Below are positions 1-10,590 of a stretch of DNA of 64,000 nt, one piece after another. Where the stretch lies: the NCBI GenBank assembly GCA_963575745.1, contig CAUYUJ010020270.1, positions 362,001 through 426,000 of the forward strand, read 5' to 3'. The notes beneath the pieces are model-generated. The model was not told the origin of the DNA and ran no database searches. It saw only the letters and a program-made list of their open reading frames with translations. The position numbers and the translations under genes were made by a program. Every line of letters begins with the position of its first letter. Within the stretch, counting starts at the first letter, position 1. This DNA comes from Prorocentrum cordatum. Lineage: Eukaryota > Sar > Dinophyceae > Prorocentrales > Prorocentraceae.

Positions 1-377
1 TCGGCCGCGGCGTCGCCATCCTCCTCGGCCGCGTCGCCGCCGGCGGGCGGTGCCGCCGCGCCCGCCGCGCTGCAGTTCGCCACGGCGGCGCCGGGGACGC
101 CCTTCGCCCAGTCGCGCGGGGCGCACAGGGCCTCGCCCCCCTCCACGCACGGCACGCCGCCGCACCAGGCGCACGGCTCCCCCGAGATCCTGTAGCCCTC
201 CCACTGCTTCCAGGGCCGCCCGTCGCGGCTCCCGAGGCAGCTGTCCCTGTCCGCGATGGCGTCGCACCCGCCGGCCCCCTGCCACCGGAGGCACCCGAGG
301 CCCGCCTCCTCCAGCGCCGCGGCGCAGGAGGCGGTGACAAGCACCGCGATCGCGCAGGTCCGAGGGCGCGTCATCAT
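1..377 (-). CDS. Arrayed Cys-rich membrane protein, copy 1 (5' part only)
   Basis: This is the 5' end of the arrayed gene, cut by the left window edge. It encodes about 125 residues: the double-Met start (377 and 374), the signal peptide, the PSI-like Cys block and the start of the acidic Ala-rich linker. At residue 33 it has Gln (RWQGAGG), as in copies 3 and 4, whereas copy 2 has His. No frameshift or stop is visible. The rest lies left of the window, so the array extends further that way. Confidence 0.72.
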   Translation of the reverse strand, partial: MMTRPRTCAIAVLVTASCAAALEEAGLGCLRWQGAGGCDAIADRDSCLGSRDGRPWKQWEGYRISGEPCAWCGGVPCVEGGEALCAPRDWAKGVPGAAVANCSAAGAAAPPAGGDAAEEDGDAAA

Positions 378-440
378 CGGTCTTCAGCTCCAGTGAGCGG
401 TGCAGGTCTGCTGGCAGGATGGACTGGCGGGACCCAATCT
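378..440 (-). promoter_or_regulatory. Putative trans-splice acceptor and 5' UTR, copy 1
   Basis: About 61 nt before the first ATG, the minus strand reads CCGCTTCTGCTTCAG|ATTG, a pyrimidine-rich tract ending in AG. Dinoflagellate mRNAs usually receive a spliced leader at such sites (established for the group; inferred here). The site is conserved at the same distance in all four copies. Confidence 0.35.
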
Positions 441-758
441 GAAGCAGAAGCGGCAGCGGACTGCGACTGGGGCATGCCTCCACGTTCCTCTTACCTTCAT
501 GACAGTTTCATGTGTGCCTTACGTAACAATGATTTTAGCTTGCAGTCGGCGTGCCATTAGCGTCACTTTAGAAATCTCGCCATCCTCTTGGCGTAGTTGG
601 TCTAGCACCTGTTATTCCAACCCGCTTCCTCTGCTTTGAGGAGGGGTCGGCCACTCCTCCTTGTGAATAATCCTCCTTTCCCCACTCGATCAGCGACCGA
701 CCAGGAACAATGCCGACCCACCCACCATCATCCCTGTCCGAAAGAGAACGAAATTATC
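378..758. other. Gene-upstream region, unit 1 (non-repetitive)
   Basis: About 380 bp between the gene start and the first B element, repeated almost unchanged at 12694-13074, 26438-26817 and 39760-40138. It is less GC-rich than the gene and should hold the promoter. No TATA box or other known element could be assigned. Confidence 0.5.
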
Positions 759-840
759 CTGGCGAAGGACCCAACCATATTCAGTTGTGAGAAACGCATT
801 GTGGGTGCCGTTATCGGTGGGACACGACACGCGTGACGGG

Positions 841-2100
841 CGCGCTGTAATGGGTGTGGCGGGCGCGTGCGGGCACCCCCACTGGGGCCTTCGGTGGAGC
901 CCCTATGGGGTGACGAAACGCTGTGCTGGGTGTGGCGGACGCATGCGGGCACCCCCACTGGGACCTTCGGTGGAGCTCCCTATGGGGCCACGAAGCGCCG
1001 TGCTGGGTGTGGCGGACGCATGCGGGCACCCCCACTGGGGCCTTCGGTGGAACTCCCCATGGGGCCACGACGCGCTGTGCTGGGTGTGGCGGACGCATGC
1101 GGGCACCCCCACTGGGGCCTTCGGTGGAGCTCCCTATGGGGCCACGAAGCGCCGTGCTGGGTGTGGCGGACGCATGCGGGCACCCCCACCGGGGCCTTCG
1201 GTGGAACTCCCTATGGGGCCACGACGCGCTATGCTGGGTGTGGCGGACGCATGCGGGCACCCCCACTGGGGCCTTCGGTGGAGCTCCCAATGGGGCACGA
1301 AACGCCGTGCTGGGTGTGGCGGACGCGTGCGGGCAACCCCACTGGGAGCGGGGCCACGGCTGGACGCATGCCACCCCCACTGGGGCCTTCGGTGGAGCTC
1401 CCTATGGGGCCACGAACGCTGTGCTGGGTGTGGCGGACGCATGCGGGCACCCCCACTGGGGCCTTCGGTGGAGCTCCCTATGGGGCCACGAAACGCTGTG
1501 CTGGGTGGGGGACGCATGCGGGCACCCCCACTGGGGCCTTCGGTGGAGCTCCCTATGGGGCCACGAAACGCTGTGCTGGGTGGGGGACGCATGCGGGCAC
1601 CCCCACTGGGGCCTTCGGTGGAGCTCCCTATGGGGCCACGAAACGCTGTGCTGGGTGTGGCGGACGCATGCGGGCACCCCCACTGGGGCCTTCGGTGGAG
1701 CTCCCTATGGGTGTTTGGGTGTGGCGGGCGCGTGCGGGCACCCCCACTGGGGCCTTCGGTGGAGCTCCCTATGGGGCCACGAAACGCTGCGCTGGGTGTG
1801 GCGGACGCATGCGGGCACCCCTACTGGGGCTTTCGGTGGAGCTCCCTATGGGGCCACGAAACGCTGTGCTGGGTGTGGCGGACGCATGTGGGCACCCCTA
1901 CTGGGGCTTTCGGTGGAGCTCCCTGTGGGGCCACGAAACGCTGTGTTGGGTGTGGCGGACGCATGCGGGCACCCCCACTGGAGCCGTCGGTTGAGCTCCC
2001 TATGGGGCCACGAAACGCTGTGCTGGGTGTGGCGGACGCATGCGGGCACCCCCACTGGAGCCGTCGGTTGAGCTCCCTATGGGACCACGAGACGTGTGAG
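841..2100. repeat. M1 minisatellite, unit 1 (77-bp period, about 16 copies)
   Basis: Tandem 77-bp monomers with recurring landmarks GGACGCATGCGGGCACCCCC, CTTCGGTGGAGCTCCCTATG and GGGGCCACGAAACGCTGTG. Since 77 = 3n+2 and the monomer lacks stops, all three frames on both strands stay open, giving spurious ORFs of up to 620 codons. Confidence 0.95.
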
Positions 2101-2118
2101 GGGTGTACCGAAAGGGGT

Positions 2119-2154
2119 GATGGTGACGATCATGACGGTCATGACGGTGATGGC

Positions 2155-2236
<82 letters not shown>

Positions 2237-2462
2237 TCGATGGTGATGATGATGGTGATGATGATGATGAGGATGATGATGATGAGGAGGATGATGTTGA
2301 TGATGCTGCTGCTGATGATGATGATGATGATGCTGATGCTGATGTTGATGATGATGTTGATGTTGATGTTGATGTTGATGTTGATGTTGATGATGATGAT
2401 GATGATGATGATGACGATGATGATGATGATGATGATGATGATGATAATAATAATGATGATGG
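2119..2462. repeat. (GAT)n tract with GTT/GCT/GAG variants, unit 1
   Basis: Trinucleotide tract directly after M1. In-frame reads give poly-Asp, poly-Met, poly-Ile or poly-Ser ORFs, not genes. Confidence 0.97.
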
Positions 2463-2487
2463 GGAGGAGGGGCGGGGAGGAGGAGTG

Positions 2488-2607
2488 AACGCGGGGCGCT
2501 GTCTCTTCAAAACAAGGACCCAACACCACAGGATGGTTGGGAAAAACCTTACCACGAAAATCATGAAAATTAGCCTGGCGAAGGACCCAACCATATGCAA
2601 TTGTGAG
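2488..2607 (+). repeat. A/B junction element, unit 1 (M1 to M1b)
   Basis: A (about 50 bp, core TCTCTTCAAAAC, GGACCCAACACCACAGGATGG) is followed after a 30-bp spacer by B (core GGCGAAGGACCCAACCATAT, CAATTGTGAG). Every minisatellite block in the array starts just after a B and is closed by an A. Solo B copies: 759, 13075, 20287, 26818, 34048, 40139. Solo A copies: 2938, 9391, 15434, 23124, 29248, 36471, 43202. Confidence 0.85.
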
Positions 2608-2639
2608 TACCGTCTTTGTGAGCAACGCATTCGGTTGGG

Positions 2640-2762
2640 TTCCCTATAGGGCCACGAAACGCTGCCCTGGGTGCGGGAACCGCATGCGAAAACTGCGCCA
2701 CTGGGGCCATCGGCGGAGCCCCCTATGGGGCCACGAAACGCTGCCCTGGGTGGGTGACACGC
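2640..2762. repeat. M1b minisatellite, unit 1 (about 1.5 copies)
   Basis: Relative of M1 with ACGCTGCCCTGGGTG and GGGAACCGCATGCGA landmarks. Confidence 0.85.
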
Positions 2763-2937
2763 ATGGAGGAGGGAGGAGGGGACGTCTCTTGGGACGTCTC
2801 TTGAGGTGGGGGGGGCGCCCGTGGCGCCCCCCCACCAGGAGGGAGGAGGGGGAGGAGGGAGGAGGGGGAGGAGGAGGTGGAGTGAGTGAGTGAGTGAGTG
2901 AGCGAGCGAGTGAGTGAGTGAGTGAGTGAGTGAGTGG
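2763..2937. repeat. GGA-rich tract, C/G hairpin and (GTGA)n, unit 1
   Basis: GAGGAGGG repeats flank a near-perfect hairpin of GGTGG...GGCGCC against GGCGCC...CCACC (about 2805-2837). They are followed by about 14 GTGA repeats with two GCGA variants. Absent between M2 and D, where only the GGA and GTGA parts occur. Confidence 0.9.
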
Positions 2938-3405
2938 GGCGCGGGGCGCTGTCTCTTCAATACGACGACCCAACACCACAGGATGGCTGGGAACAAACAC
3001 GCCCGGCCTCAGGGCTGTCAGAAGACTGCCTCTTTCTGACAGTCCCGGGGCGAAGCGCACTGCCAGGGCCCCTCTCCTACTGGACCCCTCTCCTCAAGGA
3101 CCCGCCTCCTTCCTTCTCCCCAGTCATCCGACGACGTGATCGCCTTGTGCAAAATCACGACGTCGGGTGTCTAGAGGCCTCCTAAGCTGGAGTCGGAGTA
3201 GATGGGGTCTGGGGCTCACGCCCCGATGCTTTGTCGATGCACCAGCGACATCGGCGATGCATCGGCGCCGTCGGCGGGGAGAAAATCGGGCTCCACATCG
3301 AGCCGACTCGCCGATGCATCGGCGATGCCGCGCAATCCTCCGACCCGATGCTCCTCCGACCCCGGCTGTGAGGACCAGAATGGAATGCCTGACGACGTCT
3401 CGCCC
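2935..3405. repeat. Segment D, left copy, unit 1
   Basis: Starts with the A core and contains a 9-bp stem hairpin CTGTCAGAA/TTCTGACAG (3015-3042) and the GATGCATCGGCGCCG region. It is repeated at 9388-9899 in the same unit. The two copies diverge abruptly after GACGTCTCGCCCTCGA. Confidence 0.9.
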
Positions 3406-3570
3406 TCGAGCCTTCTGCCAAAGACGCTTCTCAGAAGCCCTCCCGCCTTCTGAGAAGTTCTCCTCGGGGGAGGGCTTAGAAAGCGGCTCTGAAGGCTGGG
3501 GGGGGCTTCCAAGCCTTCTGAGAAGGCCGGCCCCTGCTCACTTACCCCCCAGGCTAGCCCCCGACTCCGG
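3406..3570. repeat. CTTCTGAGAAGG palindrome cluster, unit 1
   Basis: Several CTTCTGAGAAG / GCCTTCTGAGAAGGC palindromes with a GGGGGAGGGCTTAGAAAGC segment. Repeated at 15899-16050 and 29715-29865, and found diverged outside the array at 50096-50245. Confidence 0.75.
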
Positions 3571-3617
3571 GCGACACGGGGAGGGGGAGGGCGGAGGACG
3601 CCATGCAGAGCCACCAG

Positions 3618-4025
3618 CCCCAGACCCCCGACGTCGTGCTCTTGTTCATGACGTCGGCCCCCAGGGGGCCTCGACCCATTCCCCAGGACCCGCTTCTCAC
3701 CCCGAGCCGTCTTTTTACGGCCGCGGGGCCCGGCAAGGGCCCCAGAGGAGGCCGACAGCAGCAAAAGAACGCCCGCCCGGTTTTCTTCGCCCCTCGCTTG
3801 CGTCTGGGGCTGGTGCCCCTTGCGGTGCGCAGGAGGCAGCCCCAGACATGATCGCATCGTACAAGGATCAGGGCGAAAGATTTTTGGCCAATTTCGGCCT
3901 CGGGGGGCCCTCGCTGGGCCTCGGGACCGTCAAAAAAAACTCAGGATGAAAAACCAGTCCTGGGGAAAGGGTCAGGACTTCCAGGAGCCCCGTATTGAAA
4001 CAATCAGGACGTCGCATGTCTGGGG
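3618..4025. mobile_element. Foldback/MITE-like element, unit 1 (about 408 bp)
   Basis: Terminal inverted repeats CCCCAGACCCCCGACGTCGT and CCCCAGACATGCGACGTCCT. Behind them the two arms stay alignable over roughly 150 bp, including the blocks CCCCAGGAC, CGTCTTTTTACGG / TTTTTTTGACGGTCCC and GAGGCCGA. No transposase. The insertion-site duplication is not clear. Confidence 0.55.
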
Positions 4026-5087
4026 CCCGATGGAGGCTGGCGGGTGGGAGACCCTGGAAGCGGTCCCCGCCCCGGCGCGACTGGAGGCGCTGGGCGGGAA
4101 ACGAGAAGCGAGCGAGAGAGGAAAAAAAGAGAGGGAGGGTGGGGGGAGACGCCAGTCGTGTTCGCGCCCTATGATATATGACATCCTACCCCGCCCCCCC
4201 ATCCCTTCCCACGGCGCTGATGGCTGATGTTGTCTATCCGCGGACGCGTCATAGCCGACCAAGAACTCCAAGAGGGACCTCCTAAAGGCCCTATCGTGTT
4301 ATGCACCATCGCAGAAGAACAGGGAGCTGGGCAAGTTGAAAGGGTGGTGTCGGAGGACGGGTGGGAGAGGAGAAGGAGAGACCTGCCGGTCAGACCCGAC
4401 CATGCGTGGGGTGCTGGGGCGGCACTCCCCCCACCCCGGAACCCCCACCGCTGTGCTTCTCCGCTGCAGGGACCCCCCGAGGTCTCGTGGAGGTCTCGCC
4501 CCAGCCCCCGGGGGTCGGCTCCTTATCCCATGTGCCCTATCCAGATCTCATCACGTCTCCCCCCGGGCCTGGAAGCAGCGCCTGCACGCAGCGGGGGGGG
4601 GTTCTGGGTCTCCGCAGAAGCGGGGCTCGTGTGGCCCCGCCAGCAGACAACAGAAAGCTCTTGGTGGGCGGGCGCACTTGTGGCGCCCCCCGCCGCCCCC
4701 CTGCCGAAGACTTCCGGCGAGAGTCGGCGACTCTGAAGGGTGTGGTCTGCAGAGGGTGTGGCTTGCAACGCGCACCCGGGGGGGGGCGGGCGAGTAGGCG
4801 AGGACCTCCACGGAATCCTTCGCCGCGACGCGAGGAAGCCCGACGAGGGCCACGTGGCGCCCCCCCAAGCCCCGACGACGCAGATCGCAAACCACACCTT
4901 TTGCACAAAAGAAGGAACAACGGCAGAAGCATAAACTTTTGGCGCTAAGCACGGATGTCTGGATCTGCGCTGGACCCCCCTCCCTGGCGCGCGGAGCGCG
5001 CCAGGGGCGGCGCCGCCCGGGGGGGCCCAGCGCGGCTCCAAGAAATGCGCGCGGAGCGCCGAAAGCATGTGCTCATGCTGCTTTTCC
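4026..5087. other. Unit 1 spacer without recognisable gene
   Basis: G/C-rich spacer with conserved blocks in all units (equivalents 16517-17580 and 30313-31375). It contains the local inverted repeat GGCGCGCGGAGCGCGCC near 4986. Short open frames exist on both strands but none resembles a known protein. Confidence 0.5.
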
Positions 5088-5705
5088 CCTTCGACCGTGG
5101 TCGCCGAGCGATCCCCCCGCGCCCGGCCCTGGCGGCTCAACGCGGCGGCGCCACGCGCCCGCCCCGCCGAAGGCGCCACTGGCCGCCCGGGCGCAGAGCG
5201 CCCCCGCCGCGCGCGCGCGGCGGGCTCCACGGAGCGCGGCGGGCGCCTAGCCGAGGAGGCGGCCTGGCCTCGGCGGCGCCGCCACGGGCTCCGCGAGGCG
5301 GAGGGGCGGCGGCGGCGCCGCCGCGGGCTCCGCGAGGCGGCGCGGCGGCGGCGGGCCGCCCGCGGCTCGGGCGCCGAGCCCGCAGGCGGGCGGCGGCGCC
5401 CCGCTTGGCTCGGCGAGCTCCGCCGGGGCGGCGCGGCCCAGGCTGCGGTAGGGCGCGTCGGCGGTGCCCTGGTACGGCGGCCGCGCCCAGTCGGGCCACC
5501 TCGGGTGCCCAAGAAAAGGCATCGACGCATGCCCCGAGTGGCGACCATATCCGTACTTATTCGCGCCCCCGCTGTCTGGATTCCGAGGCGCGATCCCGCG
5601 GCTAAACGGTCGCACGGATGCGTTCCGCGCGGGGCATCCGCGAAGACTCGCACCGTGTCCGCGTGGTCGCGGCCCTAGGGGCCGGGGCCGCGCGGCCGCG
5701 GATGC
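5088..5705 (-). other. Invariant GC-rich block with candidate minus-strand exon, unit 1
   Basis: These 618 bp are identical at 17581-18198 and 31376-31993, although flanking spacer differs at several sites per 500 bp. On the minus strand, about 5580-5247 reads a protein-like segment with KYGYGRHSGHASMPFLGHP, then WPDWARPPYQGTADAPYRSL, then two LAEP...APPP repeats and a stop. A CACCCGAG|GTGGCC acceptor could begin the exon at about 5499. This could be an exon of an unrecognised gene or simply a recently homogenised block. Confidence 0.35.
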
Positions 5706-7535
5706 GGATCGGTTCTTCGCCCACGAAGACGGCGATGGTGCCCTTTCTTGAGCATGGCCTGGGGGTGCCGAGAAGCCCAGCACGTGCTGCATCACACATG
5801 ACCCGCGGAGACGTCACAGCTCGGTTCTCTCGGGCACTGCAGGAGGCGCCACCCGCCTCGGGGCCACCTTGGCCCACGCGATGGCGGTAGTGGTTTGTGG
5901 CGCGCTGAGACTGCTCTCAGTGCGAGGCGCTGCAAGGCCGCACTGGGGCGCCCAAGGAAGAGTATCACCTCCGAGGGGTCGAGAATAAGACGTCTCGCTC
6001 CAAACAGAGGACCCCGGCATCTCGCGCCTCGAACAAATCAGGGCGATCAGTTTGTCGCCGTATTTGATCGCTGGAGACCGCTTGCAGGCCACCTGAAGGA
6101 CCAGTCAGTACTCCAATCGGGAGATCGGGTCGGGTCGGGACGTGCGCTGGATCGGATGACAGATCGGATCGGCTCGGCACGGGGTCGGATCGGAATCGAC
6201 TCGAAGATCGGCCGCGCCAGGATGCACAACGGCCCCCGTGCGGGCACCTGGATGCGCCGCCTCGTCGAGCAGACTTTTTGCTACCCGAGAAGGTCGGGGA
6301 CTCGACTCGGATCGAGCCGCCGGGCGCCGATGTCGCATCGGACCGATGAGATCGAGACGGACACACCGACCTCGATGGACCAGGAAGGAAACAGGCCCGA
6401 CTTGACCGCAGGTGAGGTGGTGTCGCCTGTTTTGTTGGTCGACCGGGGGGGGCGCCCCAGAGAGGGCCTCGTGTCTACTCGAGGGGTCGAGGAGGGAGGC
6501 AGGCGCCCCCAGGCAGGCGCCCTCGCGCCGAGGAGAGCTACAAAAAAACAGCACGGGGGGCTTTCGGCCGTTGTCGTCCCCTTCCCAAAACAGCTCTCTG
6601 GAAGCTATGAGAGGGTTTCACATTAAGAAGCCGGACCCGCAGGGTAGCCCCAGAGGTCGTTCTGGCTTCCGGCACGACACCTCGGCACGCCTCGATTGAG
6701 CCGGCAGCGTGTTCCAGCAGGCCCTTTCTAAGCGTTTCCCAATACGCGTGCCCGGAAGCTCTCCAGAAGGTCCATCGGAAGCTCTCTGCAGGTCCTTCCA
6801 GAGCTCTTCGAATGGCGTTTCCACGCCCTTCTGGCGCCCTGCTATCCAAGTTTGGGACCCCACAATGCCTTGATCACTGGCTTGTGGCAGGATTTTCTGG
6901 TCGCGACCCACCAAATCGGCCGCCAACCTAGGACGACGATTCAGAACAAAACGGAAGGGGGAACGATGAAACACTAATTGCCGACTCGCGATGGCAGATT
7001 GGGTGAACGATGCAAGTGCTCCACCTTCTGAAACCAACGAAATGGTTTTCGAATTAAAACCAGATTCGATTATTGTTGGGATCCTATTGGAGCCCTCTTG
7101 GAATGGTAAAATCAGACTGGAGCCCTGGAGTACACTTGGAATCCGACTGGAATCGTAGTGTGGTTCCGATCACTTCCTGATCATGCATCTCCGAGTCAGC
7201 TCCAAATACAATTGTTACTTCCACATCTCCTACTCCGGCTCCTAGTGCAGATCTCGGCAACCTTCCATTACGACTCCTGGAACAGCTCCAACATATCTCT
7301 TATCACTACAGCACCCGCCAGAGCGCTCTGTGGACTATAAAACTTCAACTGCGCCTTCTACGACAGCACCAATGCTATCTTCAACTGCACCTGCTTATCG
7401 TCCACCTCCTGTTACAACTCATGGTAACTATAGATCCGATCCGTCCGTCGAAATAATTGCATCCCGCTGATGTTGACTCGCCTCCATTTCCCTTTTCCCT
7501 GGCGCGTCGGCCGTCCAGGCGCGCCCGAGCAGGGT
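5706..7535. other. Unit 1 spacer between GC-rich block and M2
   Basis: Unrecognised, equivalent to 18199-20030 and 31994-33800. It includes a GATCGG-rich stretch (about 6110-6215) and a less GC-rich stretch (about 6955-7440) with TTGGAATCCGACTGGAATC-type short repeats. No gene could be supported. Confidence 0.5.
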
Positions 7536-7539
7536 AGGG

Positions 7540-8035
7540 ATGTCAAACTGCGTGTGCGGGACGCTGCGGGCGGTCCCACTGGGGGCTGGAGCTCCCTATG
7601 GGGCCACGAAGCGCTGTGCTGAGTGGTTGGAAATGCCAAATTACGCGTGCGGGACGCATGCCCAAAGGCCACGAAACGCTGTACTGGGTGGGACGGACGC
7701 ATGTGGCCACCCCTACTGGGTCCTCCTATGGAGCTCTTGATGGGGCCACGAAACGCTGTACTGAGTGTGACGGACGCACGTGGCCACCCCCACTGGGGCC
7801 TTCGGTGGAGCTCCCTGTGGGGCCACGAACCGCCGCACTCTGTGTGGCGGACGCATGCGGGCGGTAGCACTGGGGGCTTCGGTGGAGCTCCCTATGGGGC
7901 CACGAACCGCCGTACTCTGTGTGGCGGACGCATGTGGTACCCTCCACTGGGGCCTTGGGTGGAGCTCCCTATGGGGCCACGAAACGCTGTACTGGGTGTG
8001 GCGGACGCATGTGGTACCCCCACTGGGGGGGGGGG
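7540..8035. repeat. M2 minisatellite, unit 1 left block
   Basis: Monomers of 77-99 bp sharing the M1 core (GGTGGAGCTCCCTATGGGGC) but with GCTGTACTGGGTG. Its left edge is a deletion junction relative to units 2 and 3. Confidence 0.9.
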
Positions 8036-8043
8036 GGCTCGGG

Positions 8044-8155
8044 AAGAGGAGACGCGGGGTCCGTTTCTCCAAAACGAAGACCCAACACCACAGATGGCTG
8101 GGAAAAAAACAATAATTATCCTGTCGAAGGACCCAACCATATGCAGTTGTGGGTA
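8044..8155 (+). repeat. A/B junction element, unit 1 (within M2)
   Basis: A core with TTTCTCCAAAACGAAGACCC; the spacer contains AATAATTATCCTG; then B with ATGCAGTTGTGGGTACC. Confidence 0.85.
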
Positions 8156-8164
8156 CCGCAATTG

Positions 8165-9285
8165 TAAATATCATGCGGGCGGTAGCACTGGGGCCTTGGG
8201 TGGAGCTCCCTATGGGGCCACGAAGCGCTGTACTGGGTGAGTGAACATGCCACATTGAATGTGTGGGACCCACGCGGACTGTCCCATTGGGGGCTTCGGT
8301 GGGGCTCCTAATGGGGCCACGAAGCGCTGTACTGGGTGGGTGAAAATGCCACATTGGGCGTGCGGGGCGCGCGCGGACGGTCCCATTGAAGATTTCGGTG
8401 GGGCTTCCTATGGGGCCACGGAACGCTGTACTGGGTCGGTGAACCTGCCAAATCGGGCGTGTGGGACGCATGTCGGCGGTCCCACTGGGGGCTTCGGTGG
8501 AGCTGCCCATTGGGGCCACGAAGCGCTGTACTCGGTGGGTGAAAACGTCAAATTGCGTGTGCGGGACGCATGCGGGCGGTCTCACTGGGGGCTTCGGTGG
8601 AGCTCCCTGTGGGGCCACGAAGCGCTGTACTGGGTGGGTGAAAATGCCAAATTGGGTGTGCGGGACGCATGCGGACGGCCCCACTGGCCACGAAACGCTG
8701 TATTGGGTGTGGCGGACGCATTTGGTACCCCCCCCGCTTGGGGCCTTAGGTGGAGCTCCCCACGGGGCCACGAAGCGCTGTAGTGCCCCCCCCTGGGGCA
8801 TTAGGTGGAGCCTCCTATGGAGCCACGAAGCGCCGTTGGCGGACGCATGTGGTACCCCCCCCTGGGGCCTCAGGTGAATCCCCCTTATGGGGCCACGAAA
8901 CGCCGTACTGGGTGTGGCGGACGCGGGTGGCACCCCGCCCCCTGGGGCCTTAGGTGGACCTCCCATATGGAGCCACAAAACGCCGTACTGGGTGTGGCGG
9001 ACGCATGTGGTACCCCCCCCTGGGGCCTTAGGTGGACCTCCCCATGGGGCCACGAAACGTCGTACTGGGTGTGGCGGACGCATGTGGTACCCCCCCCTGG
9101 GGCCTTTGGTGGAGCTCTCTATGGGGCCACGAAGCGCCGTACTGAAGCATGTGTTACCCCCCCCTGGGGCGTATAGGGCCACGAAACGCCGTACTGGGTG
9201 TGGCGGGCGCATGTGGTCCCCCCCCCTTGGGCCTTACGTGGGGCTCTCTATGGGGCCACGGAGCGCTGTACTGGGTGGGTGAAAC
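8165..9285. repeat. M2 minisatellite, unit 1 right block (99-bp then about 77-bp monomers)
   Basis: The left part has a 99-bp period with an extra GGTGAAAATGCCAAATTGGG segment (for example starts at 8521 and 8620). The right part has 77-80-bp monomers with a run of C (8893, 8973, 9050). Confidence 0.92.
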
Positions 9286-9390
9286 GCATGGAGGAGGGAG
9301 GAGGGGGAGGAGGGAGGAGGGGGAGGAGGAGGTGGAGTGAGTGAGTGAGTGAGTGAGTGAGCGAGCGAGTGAGTGAGTGAGTAAGTGAGT
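9285..9390. repeat. GGA-rich tract and (GTGA)n, unit 1 right
   Basis: Same purine tract and tetranucleotide run after M2, with the same GCGAGCGA interruption. Confidence 0.92.
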
Positions 9391-9899
9391 GGGGCGCGGG
9401 GCGCTGTCTCTTCAATACGAGGACCCAACACCACAGGATGGCTGGGAACAAACACGCCCGGCCTCAGGGCTGTCAGAAGACTGCCTCTTTCTGACAGTCC
9501 CGGGGCGAAGCGCACTGCCAGGGCCCCTCTCCTACTGGACCCCTCTCCTCAAGGACCCGCCTCCTTCCTTCTCCCCAGTCATCCGACGACGTGATCGCCT
9601 TGTGCAACGTGGCTCCCCAAGGTCCAGACCTCTGGGGAGCCACGTTGCGAACAAAATCACGACGTCGGGTGTCTAGAGGCCTCCTAAGCCGGAGTCGGAG
9701 TAGATGGGGTCTGGGGCTCACGCCCCGATGCTTTGGCGATGCACCAGCGACATCGGCGATGCATCGGCGCCGTCGGCGGGAAGAAAATCGGGCTCCACAT
9801 CGAGCCGACTCGCCGATGCATCGGCTATGCCGCGCAATCCTCCGACCCGATCCTCCTCCGACCCCGGCTGTGAGGACCAGAATGCCTGACGACGTCTCG
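9388..9899. repeat. Segment D, right copy, unit 1
   Basis: Like the left copy but with a 45-nt hairpin at 9604-9648 that the left copy lacks. Confidence 0.9.
9604..9648. repeat. 45-nt near-perfect hairpin, unit 1
   Basis: Outer arms GCAACGTGGCTCCCCA and TGGGGAGCCACGTTGC pair perfectly (16 bp). Inner arms AGGTC and GACCT extend the stem to 21 bp with one bulged base and a 2-nt loop. The paralogous site near 3151 is empty. Confidence 0.92.
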
Positions 9900-10590
9900 C
9901 CCTCGACGGAGGCCGGCGGAAGCAAAGGGTACCCACCCCCCACCCCCAACGGACGGCAACCTCTCGGACTCAGGGTTTCTGGAGCGGGCCACCTGGCAGG
10001 TGCTCTTCGCCGACTGGCTGGTGCTTCCTGGTAAGGCAGGGAGGGCTGCGGTTGCATCAGACCGCCTGCTGGGTCTCCTCCCCGGGGGCTTCGAGGATCT
10101 GGGCGCGTGGGGGGGGGGGGGCACACGGGCGGCGAGTGCGCGGGGGGAACCGATGTGCTGTGGAGGCAAGAGGAGGATGGAGAGCGACCGCTGCGCTTCG
10201 CCCGACTCGGCCTGGACCTGTGTGCGACTCAGACAGGTCGCCGGGCGAACCGGGAACCCCACACGAGCCTGCCCGCGACAGGCAAACTCCGGCACTGAGC
10301 CGTGGCTGGAGCGACTTACGAAAGTGAAGCATGCGTGAAAATGAACACAGGCAGCCTACAGTCGGCCCATATCATAAGGATGCGCGATAAGGATGCAAGG
10401 GCCTTGGACGCCCATTCCGAAGCTTTTCGAGCGGGGCGCGGCCAACGAAAGTGGCCAAGGATGGACCAAGGAGGCAAGGATGCAAGGGCACCCTTGGGAA
10501 GGCTGCTCATCCTTATTAAGCGGGTTGACTGTACTGCGCAACGCTGTCTGGCAGGAGTTCTGTAGGTCATCTGCGGGCCTGCCCCCCTTG
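9900..10590. other. Unit 1 spacer between segment D and the gene
   Basis: Equivalent to 23633-24320 and 36980-37670. The frames are short and differ little among units. No recognised gene. Confidence 0.5.

Noticed and set aside
841-2100. CRISPR array
   Set aside because: Repeats are contiguous 77-bp monomers without unique spacers, in a eukaryotic context.
787-2649. Open frames of up to 620 codons over the M1 minisatellite and GAT tract
   Set aside because: The 77-bp period with stop-free monomers keeps all frames open on both strands. The products are repeats of RMRAPPLGPSVELPMGP type followed by poly-Asp. Same for 14.0, 27.0 and 40.2 kb and for M2.
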